The notes under the pieces were generated by a model. That model did not search any database and had not been told where the DNA came from. It saw only the letters and a program-made list of their open reading frames with translations. From Thermoproteota archaeon (GTDB lineage Archaea; Korarchaeota; JAOZGF01), in contig JAOZGF010000254.1 of NCBI GenBank assembly GCA_027491845.1, positions 1 to 11,116 of the forward strand: a DNA stretch of 11,116 nt, given 5' to 3'. Positions 1 through 5,685 of this stretch are shown piece after piece. The translations under genes were made by a program, and so were the position numbers. Numbering within the stretch: the first letter of the stretch is position 1; the number at the start of each line of letters is the position of its first letter.

Positions 1-165
1 AGTCAGGAGCAGAAGAAGCGGTCTAATTTTTTTTCCTTCCCTAACGAATTCAAGTAATGGAGCGTAAAAGATCGAGCCCTTATATTTTTCAAGGTACTTC
101 AACATGAATTTCTGGAAGGAAATAACGGTTTTCAGCGTGATTTTAAATATTTCAAACGGCAACAT
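1..165 (-). CDS. Polyprenyl (geranylgeranyl-type) diphosphate synthase, N-terminal fragment cut by window edge
   Basis: Only the first 55 codons are inside the window. The minus-strand frame starts with ATG at 165 (MLPFEIFKITLK) and stays open to position 1. The fragment ends with EFVREGKKIRPLLLLLT, which matches the GGKR(I/L)RP signature near the N-terminus of trans-prenyltransferases. These enzymes condense isopentenyl diphosphate with allylic diphosphates; in archaea they make the C20/C25 chains of ether lipids. The aspartate-rich DDxxD motifs would lie beyond the edge and cannot be checked. A GGGGA ribosome-binding stretch lies 6-7 nt before the ATG, which supports this start. The gene follows tatC by 36 nt on the same strand and may be the last part of that transcript. 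The family call rests on one short motif plus position in the protein, so product length and chain-length specificity are unknown. Confidence 0.62.
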   Translation of the reverse strand, partial: MLPFEIFKITLKTVISFQKFMLKYLEKYKGSIFYAPLLEFVREGKKIRPLLLLLT

Positions 166-201
166 GTTTGTTCCCCGCTATTTCTGTTAGTTTTAGAAGC
201 A

Positions 202-1023
202 TTAACTAGTTTTTCTTTTAAGGGATTCAATTAACTTCAACGCATTTTTTAATTCTTCTAACTCAGCTTTCCTCTCAATCCTCTTTGCGAAGAAAAGCGA
301 TCCTTCATAGAGTATGACGAAGGGTATGAATAAGATGAACATTGTAAGAGGGGTTGGATCAGGTGTTATGATCGCTGCAAAAACAAGTACGGCTACATAT
401 ATAGCTGCTCTGTTTTTCTTCAGAGTCTCCGTGCCCATTATACCCATTTTAACCAGTAAAACAATAATGACGGGGAAAATGAAAAAGACGCCTGAACCGA
501 TTGAAGCTAGAAATACGAATGAAAAGAAGCTAGAAACCGAAAGGAATGGTGAAACTTCCGCCGCCTCAATGAGTTGAAGGATTATTTTGAAAGTCAAAGG
601 AAGTATTAAAAAATAATTGTAGGCTATTCCAAGTAAGAAGAGTATCCCTGAAACTATAAGGTACGGAAAAATTGCTTTTCTTTCATGTGGGTATAGGGCT
701 GGATTGATGAACGCATAGGTTTCATAAATGATTACAGGAGAAGACAGAATTATACCGATACTCAGTGCAACCACGAAATACATGAGAACTATATCCATTA
801 CGTTTGGAGCAATTAATTCACCCTCTTTTGGAAGGAGGTCTGCTTCAATTTTTTTTATAATAACCGAGATCATAGGGTTATAGGATGAGTTGAAACTGAA
901 GAAGTCAAGGGGATTTGAAGGTATAAGTGAGGCTACTGAAGAACATATGGCTATGGAGTAAAGAACCACCTTTGTTCTATGAGCTAGCTCGGTTAAATGA
1001 TCCCAGAAGGGTTGTTCAGCCAA
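202..1023 (-). CDS. tatC: Twin-arginine translocase subunit TatC
   Basis: TatC is the multi-spanning membrane subunit that recognises twin-arginine signal peptides and recruits TatA to export folded proteins. The 273-residue protein has the family's N-terminal WDHLTELAHR (7-16) with the conserved Glu12. It also has YETYAFINPALYPHERK (100-116), the counterpart of the well-known YxxWxFxxPxLYxxER signature loop, and TPDPTPLT (220-227) before the last helix. Six hydrophobic segments are visible at about 17-35, 77-100, 117-140, 161-192, 204-220 and 224-245, as expected for TatC. The loop between helices 1 and 2 is typical in size, and the C-terminus is a charged, lysine-rich tail. The start is TTG at 1023, with GAGG 9 nt upstream. 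It follows tatA by 33 nt, so the two are very likely co-transcribed. No TatB-type gene is seen, as is usual for archaea. Confidence 0.95.
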   Translation of the reverse strand: MAEQPFWDHLTELAHRTKVVLYSIAICSSVASLIPSNPLDFFSFNSSYNPMISVIIKKIEADLLPKEGELIAPNVMDIVLMYFVVALSIGIILSSPVIIYETYAFINPALYPHERKAIFPYLIVSGILFLLGIAYNYFLILPLTFKIILQLIEAAEVSPFLSVSSFFSFVFLASIGSGVFFIFPVIIVLLVKMGIMGTETLKKNRAAIYVAVLVFAAIITPDPTPLTMFILFIPFVILYEGSLFFAKRIERKAELEELKNALKLIESLKRKTS

Positions 1024-1056
1024 AAAATTTTTCCTCTTACAAGCCCTAACTAGAAC

Positions 1057-1362
1057 TTATGCTATCCCTTTTTCCTTTGCTTTTAAAGCAATTTCTTTAG
1101 CTATTTCTTCAATTGATTTTCCTTCTGTCTCGATTCCAAGTTTTTCAGCTGTTTCAAGCAGGGTTTTCTCCATTTCCTCCTTTTCCTCCTTTTCATTCTT
1201 CTTCGTTGTTTCTTTTTCTGTTATGATGCCTGCACTAGCTGCTCTGTATTCATGTATGGCTTTCCCTAAGGCTCTAGCTAGTTCAGGAAGTTTCTTTGGC
1301 CCGAAGATTAAAAGCACGACTATTAATATAGCTGCAATTTCCCATGGTCCAAGGCCGAACAT
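1057..1362 (-). CDS. tatA: Twin-arginine translocase subunit TatA/E
   Basis: TatA is the small single-span subunit that oligomerises to form the transport path of the Tat system. From the chosen start the protein is 101 residues. Its N-terminal helix (GLGPWEIAAILIVVLLIF, 3-20) is followed directly by FGPKKLPELARALGKA (20-35), the invariant hinge and amphipathic helix of the family. The rest (about 45-101) is charged, rich in Glu and Lys, and probably disordered or helical. A longer frame reaches 1392 with ten extra polar residues before the Met. I chose ATG at 1362 because GGTGAT lies 5 nt upstream and because TatA proteins normally start right before the transmembrane helix. It precedes tatC in the same direction, and a box A-like element lies about 55 nt upstream. 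Confidence 0.95.
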   Translation of the reverse strand: MFGLGPWEIAAILIVVLLIFGPKKLPELARALGKAIHEYRAASAGIITEKETTKKNEKEEKEEMEKTLLETAEKLGIETEGKSIEEIAKEIALKAKEKGIA

Positions 1363-1415
1363 TTTTTCATCACCTTCTACATAACTAACCACAAATAGAT
1401 AGTCTCTACAATCTT

Positions 1416-1425
1416 TTTTTAAAAA
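1416..1425 (-). promoter_or_regulatory. Candidate box A promoter of tatAC
   Basis: On the minus strand the stretch TTTTTAAAAA lies about 55-64 nt upstream of the tatA ATG. It sits in the short gap between the fumarase beta stop (1473) and tatA. A start about 26 nt downstream would fall near 1394 and give a roughly 30-nt leader containing the GGTGAT ribosome-binding site. The element is A/T-rich and not a perfect TTTAAATA, so this is a moderate call. Confidence 0.4.
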
Positions 1426-1469
1426 TGTATGTTTTCACAAACCTTTGATGGCTTTAGATAAACCCCAGA

Positions 1470-1489
1470 AAATCAGGTGCCTCTGATTT
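1470..1489 (-). repeat. Hairpin spanning the stop codon of the fumarase beta gene
   Basis: AAATCAG (1470-1476) and CTGATTT (1483-1489) are perfect inverted repeats around a 6-nt loop. The structure covers the last codons and the TGA stop of the fumarase beta gene. On the minus strand only a short T run (TTTT) follows, so it is at best a weak terminator or an mRNA 3'-end stabiliser. It could also be chance. Confidence 0.3.
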
Positions 1490-2066
1490 CTTTAAGTAAA
1501 AGTTGTTTTCTCTTGTTAGCTTTCAAGGAAACTTCTTTAAACATGTTTTCTCCGTTTGAATCTATTGCAACAACTAATGGACCAAAATTTTTAACTTCCA
1601 GAACCCAGAGGGCCTCAGGCATGCCTAGGTCAAGCCAATAAACGTTCTTCACCTTAGAAACCGATTTGGCAGCAGTAACTGCAACCCCCCCTGTGTATGC
1701 ACAATATACTGCTCCAAATTCCCTACAAGCTTCAGCGGTCCTGTCCCCCATACCCCCTTTCCCTATGATCATCCTTACACCTAGGTTTTTTATTACGTCT
1801 GCCTCAAACCTTTCCATTCTAGTTGAGGTTGTGGGGCCTGCCGCTACAATAATCCAACTATTTTTCTTTTTCCTAACAATCGGTCCACAGTGAAACAACG
1901 CAAGGCCACGTGTTTCGATAGGTAATTTCCTTTCATTCTTAATGTATTCGATGAATCGTTTGTGTGCTTGATCTCTAGCCGTAAAAATTGTTCCGGAAAC
2001 GTAGATGATGTCTCCACACTTTAATTTCCTTATTTCTTCTTCCTTTAATGGAGTAAATAAGTTCAA
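1473..2066 (-). CDS. Class I fumarate hydratase, beta subunit (C-terminal domain; FumA/TtdB-like)
   Basis: In two-subunit class I (Fe-S) fumarases the beta chain supplies part of the active site for the reversible hydration of fumarate to malate. The 197-residue protein carries the family motifs in order: SGTIFTARDQAHKR (24-37), LFHCGPIV (57-64), AAGPTTSTRM (75-84), IGKGGMGDRT (101-110) and the long GMPEALWVLEV plus GPLVVAIDSNG block (148-172). Length is normal for a separate beta subunit. The start is TTG at 2066, backed by GAGGT 8 nt upstream. It lies 16 nt after the PurM-like gene and is probably co-transcribed with it. Its alpha partner is not adjacent: it is at 5732-6613 on the other strand. 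L-tartrate dehydratase beta is the closest alternative activity; sequence alone does not separate the two. Confidence 0.92.
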   Translation of the reverse strand: MNLFTPLKEEEIRKLKCGDIIYVSGTIFTARDQAHKRFIEYIKNERKLPIETRGLALFHCGPIVRKKKNSWIIVAAGPTTSTRMERFEADVIKNLGVRMIIGKGGMGDRTAEACREFGAVYCAYTGGVAVTAAKSVSKVKNVYWLDLGMPEALWVLEVKNFGPLVVAIDSNGENMFKEVSLKANKRKQLLLKEIRGT

Positions 2067-2082
2067 TTCACCTTACCTCTAA

Positions 2083-3051
2083 CTATTCTAGCCCGCTGAA
2101 AATTGATTCTCTCCTTAAATCCATAAAGAGTTGACGGGATCCCCCTAGTTTAAGATAAATTTTCTTTTCTTGTTTGATTTTCCCTATAGCCTCCGCAGCC
2201 AACCCTCTTTTTCTAAGAATAGAAAGAACCTCTAACTCATGCTTGGTTGATATTATGAATCCTATGGCAGGGTAAGTGAGAACCCAGTCATCTAATTCAA
2301 CATTTGGCGGCCTCGGAATACTGTCAAGACCTATTTCAGCCCCTTTCCTGCTGGATTCGCAAAGCATTGTAATGGAACCGATAATTCCTGGGCCACTAAT
2401 ATCTTTTACAGAGCTCACAAGATCTTTTTCAATTAAAGTGGTGATAGATCCTAATTTTCTTTTAATTGTTGAAGTGCGCGCAGAACTAACTGAATCGAAG
2501 GCTTTTATCCATTGTTTTGAAGAAAATTTTCCTTCTAAGTCTATAGCCATGATTAAACTGTCTTGTGCCTGCGCTCCAGTACTAGAAATCGTTTTTTTGG
2601 CTAACCCTATTACTGCACCATCCACAGCATTATAAGAAGTGTCTGGATGCGTATGTCCTTTTAGAATCTTTAATCCATACTTCTTTACTCCTTCTTTAAT
2701 GCCCCTAGCAATTTTTTCCCTTATTTCTTCCGAACTTGAAGAAATTATGTTCACTAGGCCAACGGGCACTCCTCCCCGCGCAATTACGTCATTTACGTTA
2801 ACCAACACAGTAAGGAATCCTGCCAACTTAGGGTTCCTGTTTACTATTGGTTCAATTATGCCATCACATGAAACAACGATTTTTAGGGAACCCTGATCAA
2901 TAACTCCAGCATCTTCAAACTTGTCGTCTTCAAAAATTGTGAGAATAGTTTTTAAGCAGGACTTCCGCGTTAAACCCCTAAAACTCCTTATTTTCTCGAT
3001 TAATGCTGAAAGATAAGATGAATTGTCATTGGAGCTCCTGCGGATGAACAT
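2083..3051 (-). CDS. PurM/AIR synthase-related protein (resembles methanogenesis marker 2 type)
   Basis: The 322-residue protein belongs to the PurM/SelD/HypE superfamily of ATP-binding enzymes. Visible hallmarks are the acidic DDKFEDAGVI block (42-51), SCDGI (61-65), VNVNDVIARGG (84-94), a KGHTHPD turn (131-137) and the C-terminal-domain segment DISGPGIIGSI (217-227). The combination with FRGLTRKS near the N-terminus and DSIPRPPNVELDDW (243-256) recalls the 'AIR synthase-related' branch that includes the putative methanogenesis marker protein 2, rather than true PurM, PurL, ThiL or HypE. Its reaction is unknown. Presence does not prove methanogenesis. A frame opening with TTG at 3072 adds seven residues; I prefer ATG at 3051 because a GAGGAAGG ribosome-binding stretch lies about 11 nt upstream of it. 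Fumarase beta follows after 16 nt; the transporter gene ends 78 nt upstream. Confidence 0.72.
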   Translation of the reverse strand: MFIRRSSNDNSSYLSALIEKIRSFRGLTRKSCLKTILTIFEDDKFEDAGVIDQGSLKIVVSCDGIIEPIVNRNPKLAGFLTVLVNVNDVIARGGVPVGLVNIISSSSEEIREKIARGIKEGVKKYGLKILKGHTHPDTSYNAVDGAVIGLAKKTISSTGAQAQDSLIMAIDLEGKFSSKQWIKAFDSVSSARTSTIKRKLGSITTLIEKDLVSSVKDISGPGIIGSITMLCESSRKGAEIGLDSIPRPPNVELDDWVLTYPAIGFIISTKHELEVLSILRKRGLAAEAIGKIKQEKKIYLKLGGSRQLFMDLRRESIFSGLE

Positions 3052-3129
3052 TGTTTGAACAACCTTCCTCAAGTTAGAATTGTTAAGGCTTTTAACTTAA
3101 TAAGCAAAAAACCTTAAAGCGAAGCTGAA

Positions 3130-3618
3130 TTATTTTGTTTTCCCCATGATTGTCTCTAACGGGACACCTTTAAGTGCAAGAAAGAGGATTATTAATTCCA
3201 AGGGAACCATTATCGCCATCCTAGGCAGGATGAAAGTAAGCCCTATTAAATAAGTTGGTGTAAAGCCTGTTAACGTTGTTATTGCAGGTGCAAGTAAGAA
3301 CCCGGGTATCGTGAGTAGGGCTCCTAACCACTTGTGCTTCGGAATTAGTGGGACAACTAGGCCTACTAGAAAACCTGCTAATCCAAAGGAGGGTATATCT
3401 ACGAAGGGATATTTTGCAGGTATCCCTGCCAGGATGCCTGTGATTATCCCTCCAATTGGACCTGAATATGCCGCTCCAATAACCATGAATATCCCCCTTA
3501 GATCAATTACGAATGGGCCGCCTATGGGGATGGCGAGTTGCGAGGCCCTCGCCACGAAAGCTAAGGCCCCGAAAATTATGGATATAGCTAGTTGTTTAGT
3601 GTTCATGACTGGCTTCAT
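3130..3618 (-). CDS. ECF transporter S-component-like membrane protein
   Basis: A 162-residue, very hydrophobic protein with about five or six membrane segments (roughly 8-31, 38-50, 53-67, 78-92, 97-118, 123-149). The pattern of an N-terminal helix with small residues, then IPIGGPFVIDLRGIFMVIGA (30-49) and YSGPIGGIITGILAGI (51-66), looks like the substrate-binding S component of energy-coupling-factor vitamin transporters. Those capture a vitamin or metal and work with a shared EcfAAT module encoded elsewhere. The substrate cannot be told. Other starts exist at 3636 (six residues longer) and 3606; I chose ATG at 3618 because GAGGT lies 7 nt before it. The gene faces a ribbon-helix-helix regulator gene across a spacer with a perfect palindrome, so it is likely regulated. 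No ATPase or T-component gene is in the window. Confidence 0.6.
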   Translation of the reverse strand: MKPVMNTKQLAISIIFGALAFVARASQLAIPIGGPFVIDLRGIFMVIGAAYSGPIGGIITGILAGIPAKYPFVDIPSFGLAGFLVGLVVPLIPKHKWLGALLTIPGFLLAPAITTLTGFTPTYLIGLTFILPRMAIMVPLELIILFLALKGVPLETIMGKTK

Positions 3619-3657
3619 CGTTTCAACCTCAATCATATGAGAGTTATTTCTCCATTA

Positions 3658-3690
3658 TTTGTAATCATTTAAATTTTTTTTGATTACAAA
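3658..3690. promoter_or_regulatory. Perfect inverted-repeat operator overlapping divergent TATA elements
   Basis: TTTGTAATCA (3658-3667) and TGATTACAAA (3681-3690) are exact 10-bp inverted repeats separated by 13 bp of A/T (TTTAAATTTTTTT). The core TTTAAAT reads as a box A in both directions. Start sites about 26 nt away would give a leader near 27 nt for the transporter gene (minus) and near 50 nt for the regulator gene (plus). A repressor bound here would cover both promoters. The adjacent ribbon-helix-helix protein is the obvious candidate ligand, by inference from context. Confidence 0.75.
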
Positions 3691-3746
3691 CAACATCGTA
3701 ATAGAATTAAGAAAGGTTAAGAAGAGACTTCATGGAGGAGTTTCCT

Positions 3747-3917
3747 GTGAGCGAAGCTATTACTGTAAGGCTCCCGAAGAGATGCATATATCTCCTAGAT
3801 AAAATGATTGAAGCAGGGATCTTTAACTCTCGAAGTGAGGCTGTAAGGTTTATTGTAAGGATGGCTTTTGTGGAGGGGATACATAAGAAACTTCTTCCGG
3901 AAGACATGCAGGATTAA
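3747..3917 (+). CDS. Ribbon-helix-helix (CopG/MetJ-Arc fold) transcription regulator
   Basis: A 56-residue protein. The beta strand SEAITVRLPKRC (2-13) is followed by helix 1 (IYLLDKMIEAG), a short turn with the typical SRSEAVR, and helix 2 (FIVRMAFVEG). This is the compact dimeric RHH DNA-binding fold, with the strand entering the major groove. A longer frame begins with ATG at 3732 (MEEFP...). I prefer GTG at 3747 because GGAGG lies 8 nt upstream and the protein then starts immediately before the DNA-contacting strand. It has no ligand domain such as that of NikR, so any effector sensing is not visible. It is divergent to the ECF-like gene across a palindromic operator. Its stop overlaps by 4 bp, tail to tail, the stop of the zinc-ribbon gene. 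Confidence 0.85.
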   Translation: MSEAITVRLPKRCIYLLDKMIEAGIFNSRSEAVRFIVRMAFVEGIHKKLLPEDMQD

Positions 3918-4288
3918 CTTTCTTTATTTTCTTTAATTTTAAGGAGATAGGGTAGATGAAGGTGTAAAACTTTTTCTTTGTCCAAAAAAATATATTTCTC
4001 TCTAAATAGAGAGGGAATATTTATTTTGTATATGCCTTTCTCTAGGATTTTAATACCAATTTGGCTTTCTAAGTTTTTCTCTGTTTTTTCTAATGACTTT
4101 TTTCTTTTCAAGATTTCTTCCGTGGTCTTTTCAAGGGTTTTCCTTATTAAAATGGTTTTTCTAAGGATTTCAATACCATTGTCATCGCATTGTAAAAGTT
4201 TCCTTGAACCACAGACGCCGCACTTCCCTTTCACTTCTTTATTTTGGCTTAAAATTAGGGATAAACACCTCAAACATAGGTAGGGCAA
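3914..4288 (-). CDS. Zinc-ribbon protein, DUF2072-like
   Basis: A 124-residue protein opening with a four-cysteine zinc ribbon: CLRC (5-8) and CGVC (23-26). A lysine/glutamate-rich helical stretch follows (about 44-75, likely coiled coil), then a C-terminal beta-rich part (IGIKILEKGIYKINIPSLF and following). The function is unknown. Its place as the third gene after an Era-like GTPase and a DUF2073 protein matches the archaeal arrangement in which a DUF2072 zinc-ribbon protein sits with these partners, and that supports the family call more than sequence detail does. The start is TTG at 4288, only 6 nt after the DUF2073 stop, with GGCTGAT upstream, so it is probably translationally coupled. 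No ATG exists early in the frame. Confidence 0.7.
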   Translation of the reverse strand: MPYLCLRCLSLILSQNKEVKGKCGVCGSRKLLQCDDNGIEILRKTILIRKTLEKTTEEILKRKKSLEKTEKNLESQIGIKILEKGIYKINIPSLFREKYIFLDKEKVLHLHLPYLLKIKENKES

Positions 4289-4294
4289 TTTAAA

Positions 4295-4648
4295 TCAGCC
4301 TTTCTTTTCTATGGAGAGTGTTAGGATGCCTTCTTCTTTGTTTAGTTGTTTGAACAAGTTAGATGGAACTATAATCATTGGTGAATCCTTTTTCTTTGAG
4401 ATAACCTTTAACAGTTTTTTCCGGTTATTACCTATGTTAAATGATAAAATCTCGAACCCATAGAATCCATTTAGGTTGATTTCCTTCATTGTGTCTTTGA
4501 TGAGTTGTGCTTGTTCCTTCGGTGTTAGTTGCTTTTCCAGAATAACGATGTTGTGTCTTTTTAGTCTATCTAAAATATATTTAACCTTAATTTCCTGAGG
4601 TAACTTGGAAATGTAATCACTTTGAATTATTTGGAGCTTGATAACCAT
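4295..4648 (-). CDS. DUF2073 family protein
   Basis: A 117-residue protein that I match to the archaeal DUF2073 family. The N-terminal block has VIKLQIIQSDYISKL, then ILDRLKRHNIVILEKQLTPKEQAQLIKDTM (25-54), a central GFYGFEI (61-67), and a C-terminal segment (SPMIIVPSNLFKQL). The repeated alternation of strand and helix suggests a small alpha/beta domain. No catalytic motif is visible and no activity is known to me. It sits between the GTPase gene (ending 16 nt upstream) and the zinc-ribbon gene (6 nt downstream), which is the usual company of this family and suggests it works with the GTPase. ATG at 4648 is supported by AAGGAGG, 8 nt upstream. Confidence 0.75.
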   Translation of the reverse strand: MVIKLQIIQSDYISKLPQEIKVKYILDRLKRHNIVILEKQLTPKEQAQLIKDTMKEINLNGFYGFEILSFNIGNNRKKLLKVISKKKDSPMIIVPSNLFKQLNKEEGILTLSIEKKG

Positions 4649-4664
4649 TCCCTCTTCCTCCTTT

Positions 4665-5282
4665 TTATACGAGGTTAAGTATTTCAGAATATAGTGAACT
4701 TATGTTTATTCCCTTTAAGGCGCTTACTGGAACTACTCTATATTGCGGGAACGCTTCATTTATCTTTTCAGGTTCGGAGCCTTCTAGGTCGATTTTGTTT
4801 GCTACAATTAAAAATGGAATTTTTCTTGCTTCAAGGTTTCCCAGCAACATCAGATTAACTTGTGTGTATGGGTCTTCCGAAGAATCAAAGACAACTAGGG
4901 CTATATCAACTAGGTTTAGAAACCTTATTGCCCCAATAACGCCTATTGCAGCTTCTTTCGCTCTTTTCAGGGACTCCTCACGGGTTAAGCCATATTTCAT
5001 GAATTCCCTGTAGTCTATTTTCGAGGTGATCCCTGGCATGTCGAGGAGATGGAACCACATTCTTTTGCCGTTATGTTCGATTTTTATGGATTCTTTCCTA
5101 TTTACTTTTCTTGTTTCATGCGGTACTTCTGAGACACGTCCAAGTTCAACGCCAATCCAATCCTTACATATTCTGTTTGCCAGAGTTGTTTTTCCGGTGT
5201 TGGGAGGCCCGTAAAGAGCTAAGTTAAGGTTCTTTCTTTTTTTAAAGAGGCCTCTTATTTTTTCCATTATGTTCATTATCAT
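4665..5282 (-). CDS. Era-like small GTPase of the archaeal DUF2073-associated type
   Basis: A single G domain of about 205 residues from the TRAFAC class. The motifs are in order: G1/P-loop GPPNTGKT (25-32), a likely G2 threonine in HETRKV (56-61), G3 DMPG (81-84), G4 NKID (162-165) and G5 SAL (187-189). There is no KH or other RNA-binding domain after the G domain, unlike bacterial Era. A basic, membrane- or RNA-facing N-terminal helix (MEKIRGLFKKRK) precedes it. An insert (about 85-115) between G3 and the next strand is enriched in charged residues. Candidate starts are GTG 5285 and ATG 5282, 5276 and 5267; none has a strong ribosome-binding site, and 5282 is a compromise. It heads the three-gene cassette with DUF2073 and the zinc ribbon. 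Its cellular target is unknown. Confidence 0.88.
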   Translation of the reverse strand: MIMNIMEKIRGLFKKRKNLNLALYGPPNTGKTTLANRICKDWIGVELGRVSEVPHETRKVNRKESIKIEHNGKRMWFHLLDMPGITSKIDYREFMKYGLTREESLKRAKEAAIGVIGAIRFLNLVDIALVVFDSSEDPYTQVNLMLLGNLEARKIPFLIVANKIDLEGSEPEKINEAFPQYRVVPVSALKGINISSLYSEILNLV

Positions 5283-5397
5283 CACTATTTCATTTTTAGC
5301 TTTTTTTCCCTTTGAAAAACCTATTGATTGGTATTTCTTTTGAATTACAGCTTTTTGGAGATTGTGAAGACAGGAGACAATGAATTGGGAGATAAAA

Positions 5398-5405
5398 TTT
5401 AAATA
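5398..5405 (+). promoter_or_regulatory. Box A (TATA) promoter element inside the intergenic region
   Basis: TTTAAATA preceded by AAAA is a textbook archaeal BRE/TATA combination. Transcription about 26 nt downstream would start near 5428, just ahead of the hairpin at 5442 and about 300 nt upstream of the fumarase alpha ATG. This is far for a simple mRNA leader and fits a separate small RNA or a long structured leader. The motif is nearly symmetric, so it could also serve the GTPase gene on the minus strand. Confidence 0.5.
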
Positions 5406-5427
5406 TTCATTTTTCCATTATACCTTC

Positions 5428-5661
5428 TGACTTTACAATGACAATTCAGTTTTTCCTGAATTGGATTTAGGGGGAAAGAAACATAGGTTACTGAAACCTT
5501 CGAGATTGCGGTTACGTACAAGTTAGCACTTCACTCCTCTTGTTACTTTGTTTTCAGGCGCCTGTCAGTGTTCTTTCTTCGTTTGTTTCTAAGCTTGTTA
5601 GTTGACTTAGGTGCCATGGCAATTTAATGCTCCAAATTTTTTTGTACCTATGTTTCCCCCC
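5428..5661 (+). ncRNA. Candidate structured RNA of unknown family
   Basis: The candidate starts about 26 nt after a box A. It would contain hairpin CAATTCAG/CTGAATTG (5442-5449 with 5456-5463, loop of 6). Its main domain is closed by AAACATAGGT (5479-5488) pairing with ACCTATGTTT (5646-5655), then a 4-nt bulge (AAAG) and GGGGG (5470-5474) pairing with the C run (5656-5661). That is 15 base pairs closing a 157-nt interior. A pyrimidine-rich tract ending in a T run follows (TTCTATTTCTCTTTAATTTTT), as for an archaeal terminator. I looked for signature elements of RNase P RNA, SRP RNA and tRNA and found none. The strand is uncertain because the arms pair equally on the minus strand, which also has a weaker T/A-rich box near 5681. 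A mobile-element origin of the arms is the main alternative. Confidence 0.35.
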
Positions 5662-5672
5662 TTCTATTTCTC

Positions 5673-5685
5673 TTTAATTTTTAAG
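5673..5685 (+). promoter_or_regulatory. Candidate promoter of the fumarase alpha operon
   Basis: The stretch TTTAATTTTTAAG lies about 50-60 nt before the fumarase alpha ATG. A start near 5703 would leave a leader of about 29 nt that includes the GAGGT ribosome-binding site (5719-5723). The element is T-rich and imperfect, and overlaps the possible terminator of the RNA candidate upstream. Confidence 0.4.

Noticed and set aside
314..577. Plus-strand frame antisense to tatC, with similar frames antisense to the PurM-like, transporter and GTPase genes
   Set aside because: Each is complementary to a gene with clear motifs on the other strand and shows no recognisable domain.
3707..3907. 66-codon minus-strand frame antisense to the RHH gene
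   Set aside because: The plus-strand product is a textbook RHH fold with a good ribosome-binding site. The antisense product has no pattern.
5452..5474. Origin-recognition-box-like string (TTCC, then TTGGA, then a G5 run)
   Set aside because: It has a TTCC/GGA dyad and a G string in roughly the right order, but spacing and core do not match the usual TCCAnnGGAAAC pattern, and no second clear copy was found by eye. I do not call an origin box.
5470..5661. RNase P RNA, SRP RNA, tRNA or C/D box RNA in the intergenic region
   Set aside because: None of the diagnostic elements was seen (GAGGAAAGUCC-like region, GGUGG SRP loop, cloverleaf with paired T arm, RUGAUGA/CUGA pair at suitable spacing). 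CCTTCGAGATTGCGG near 5497 only superficially resembles a T arm.
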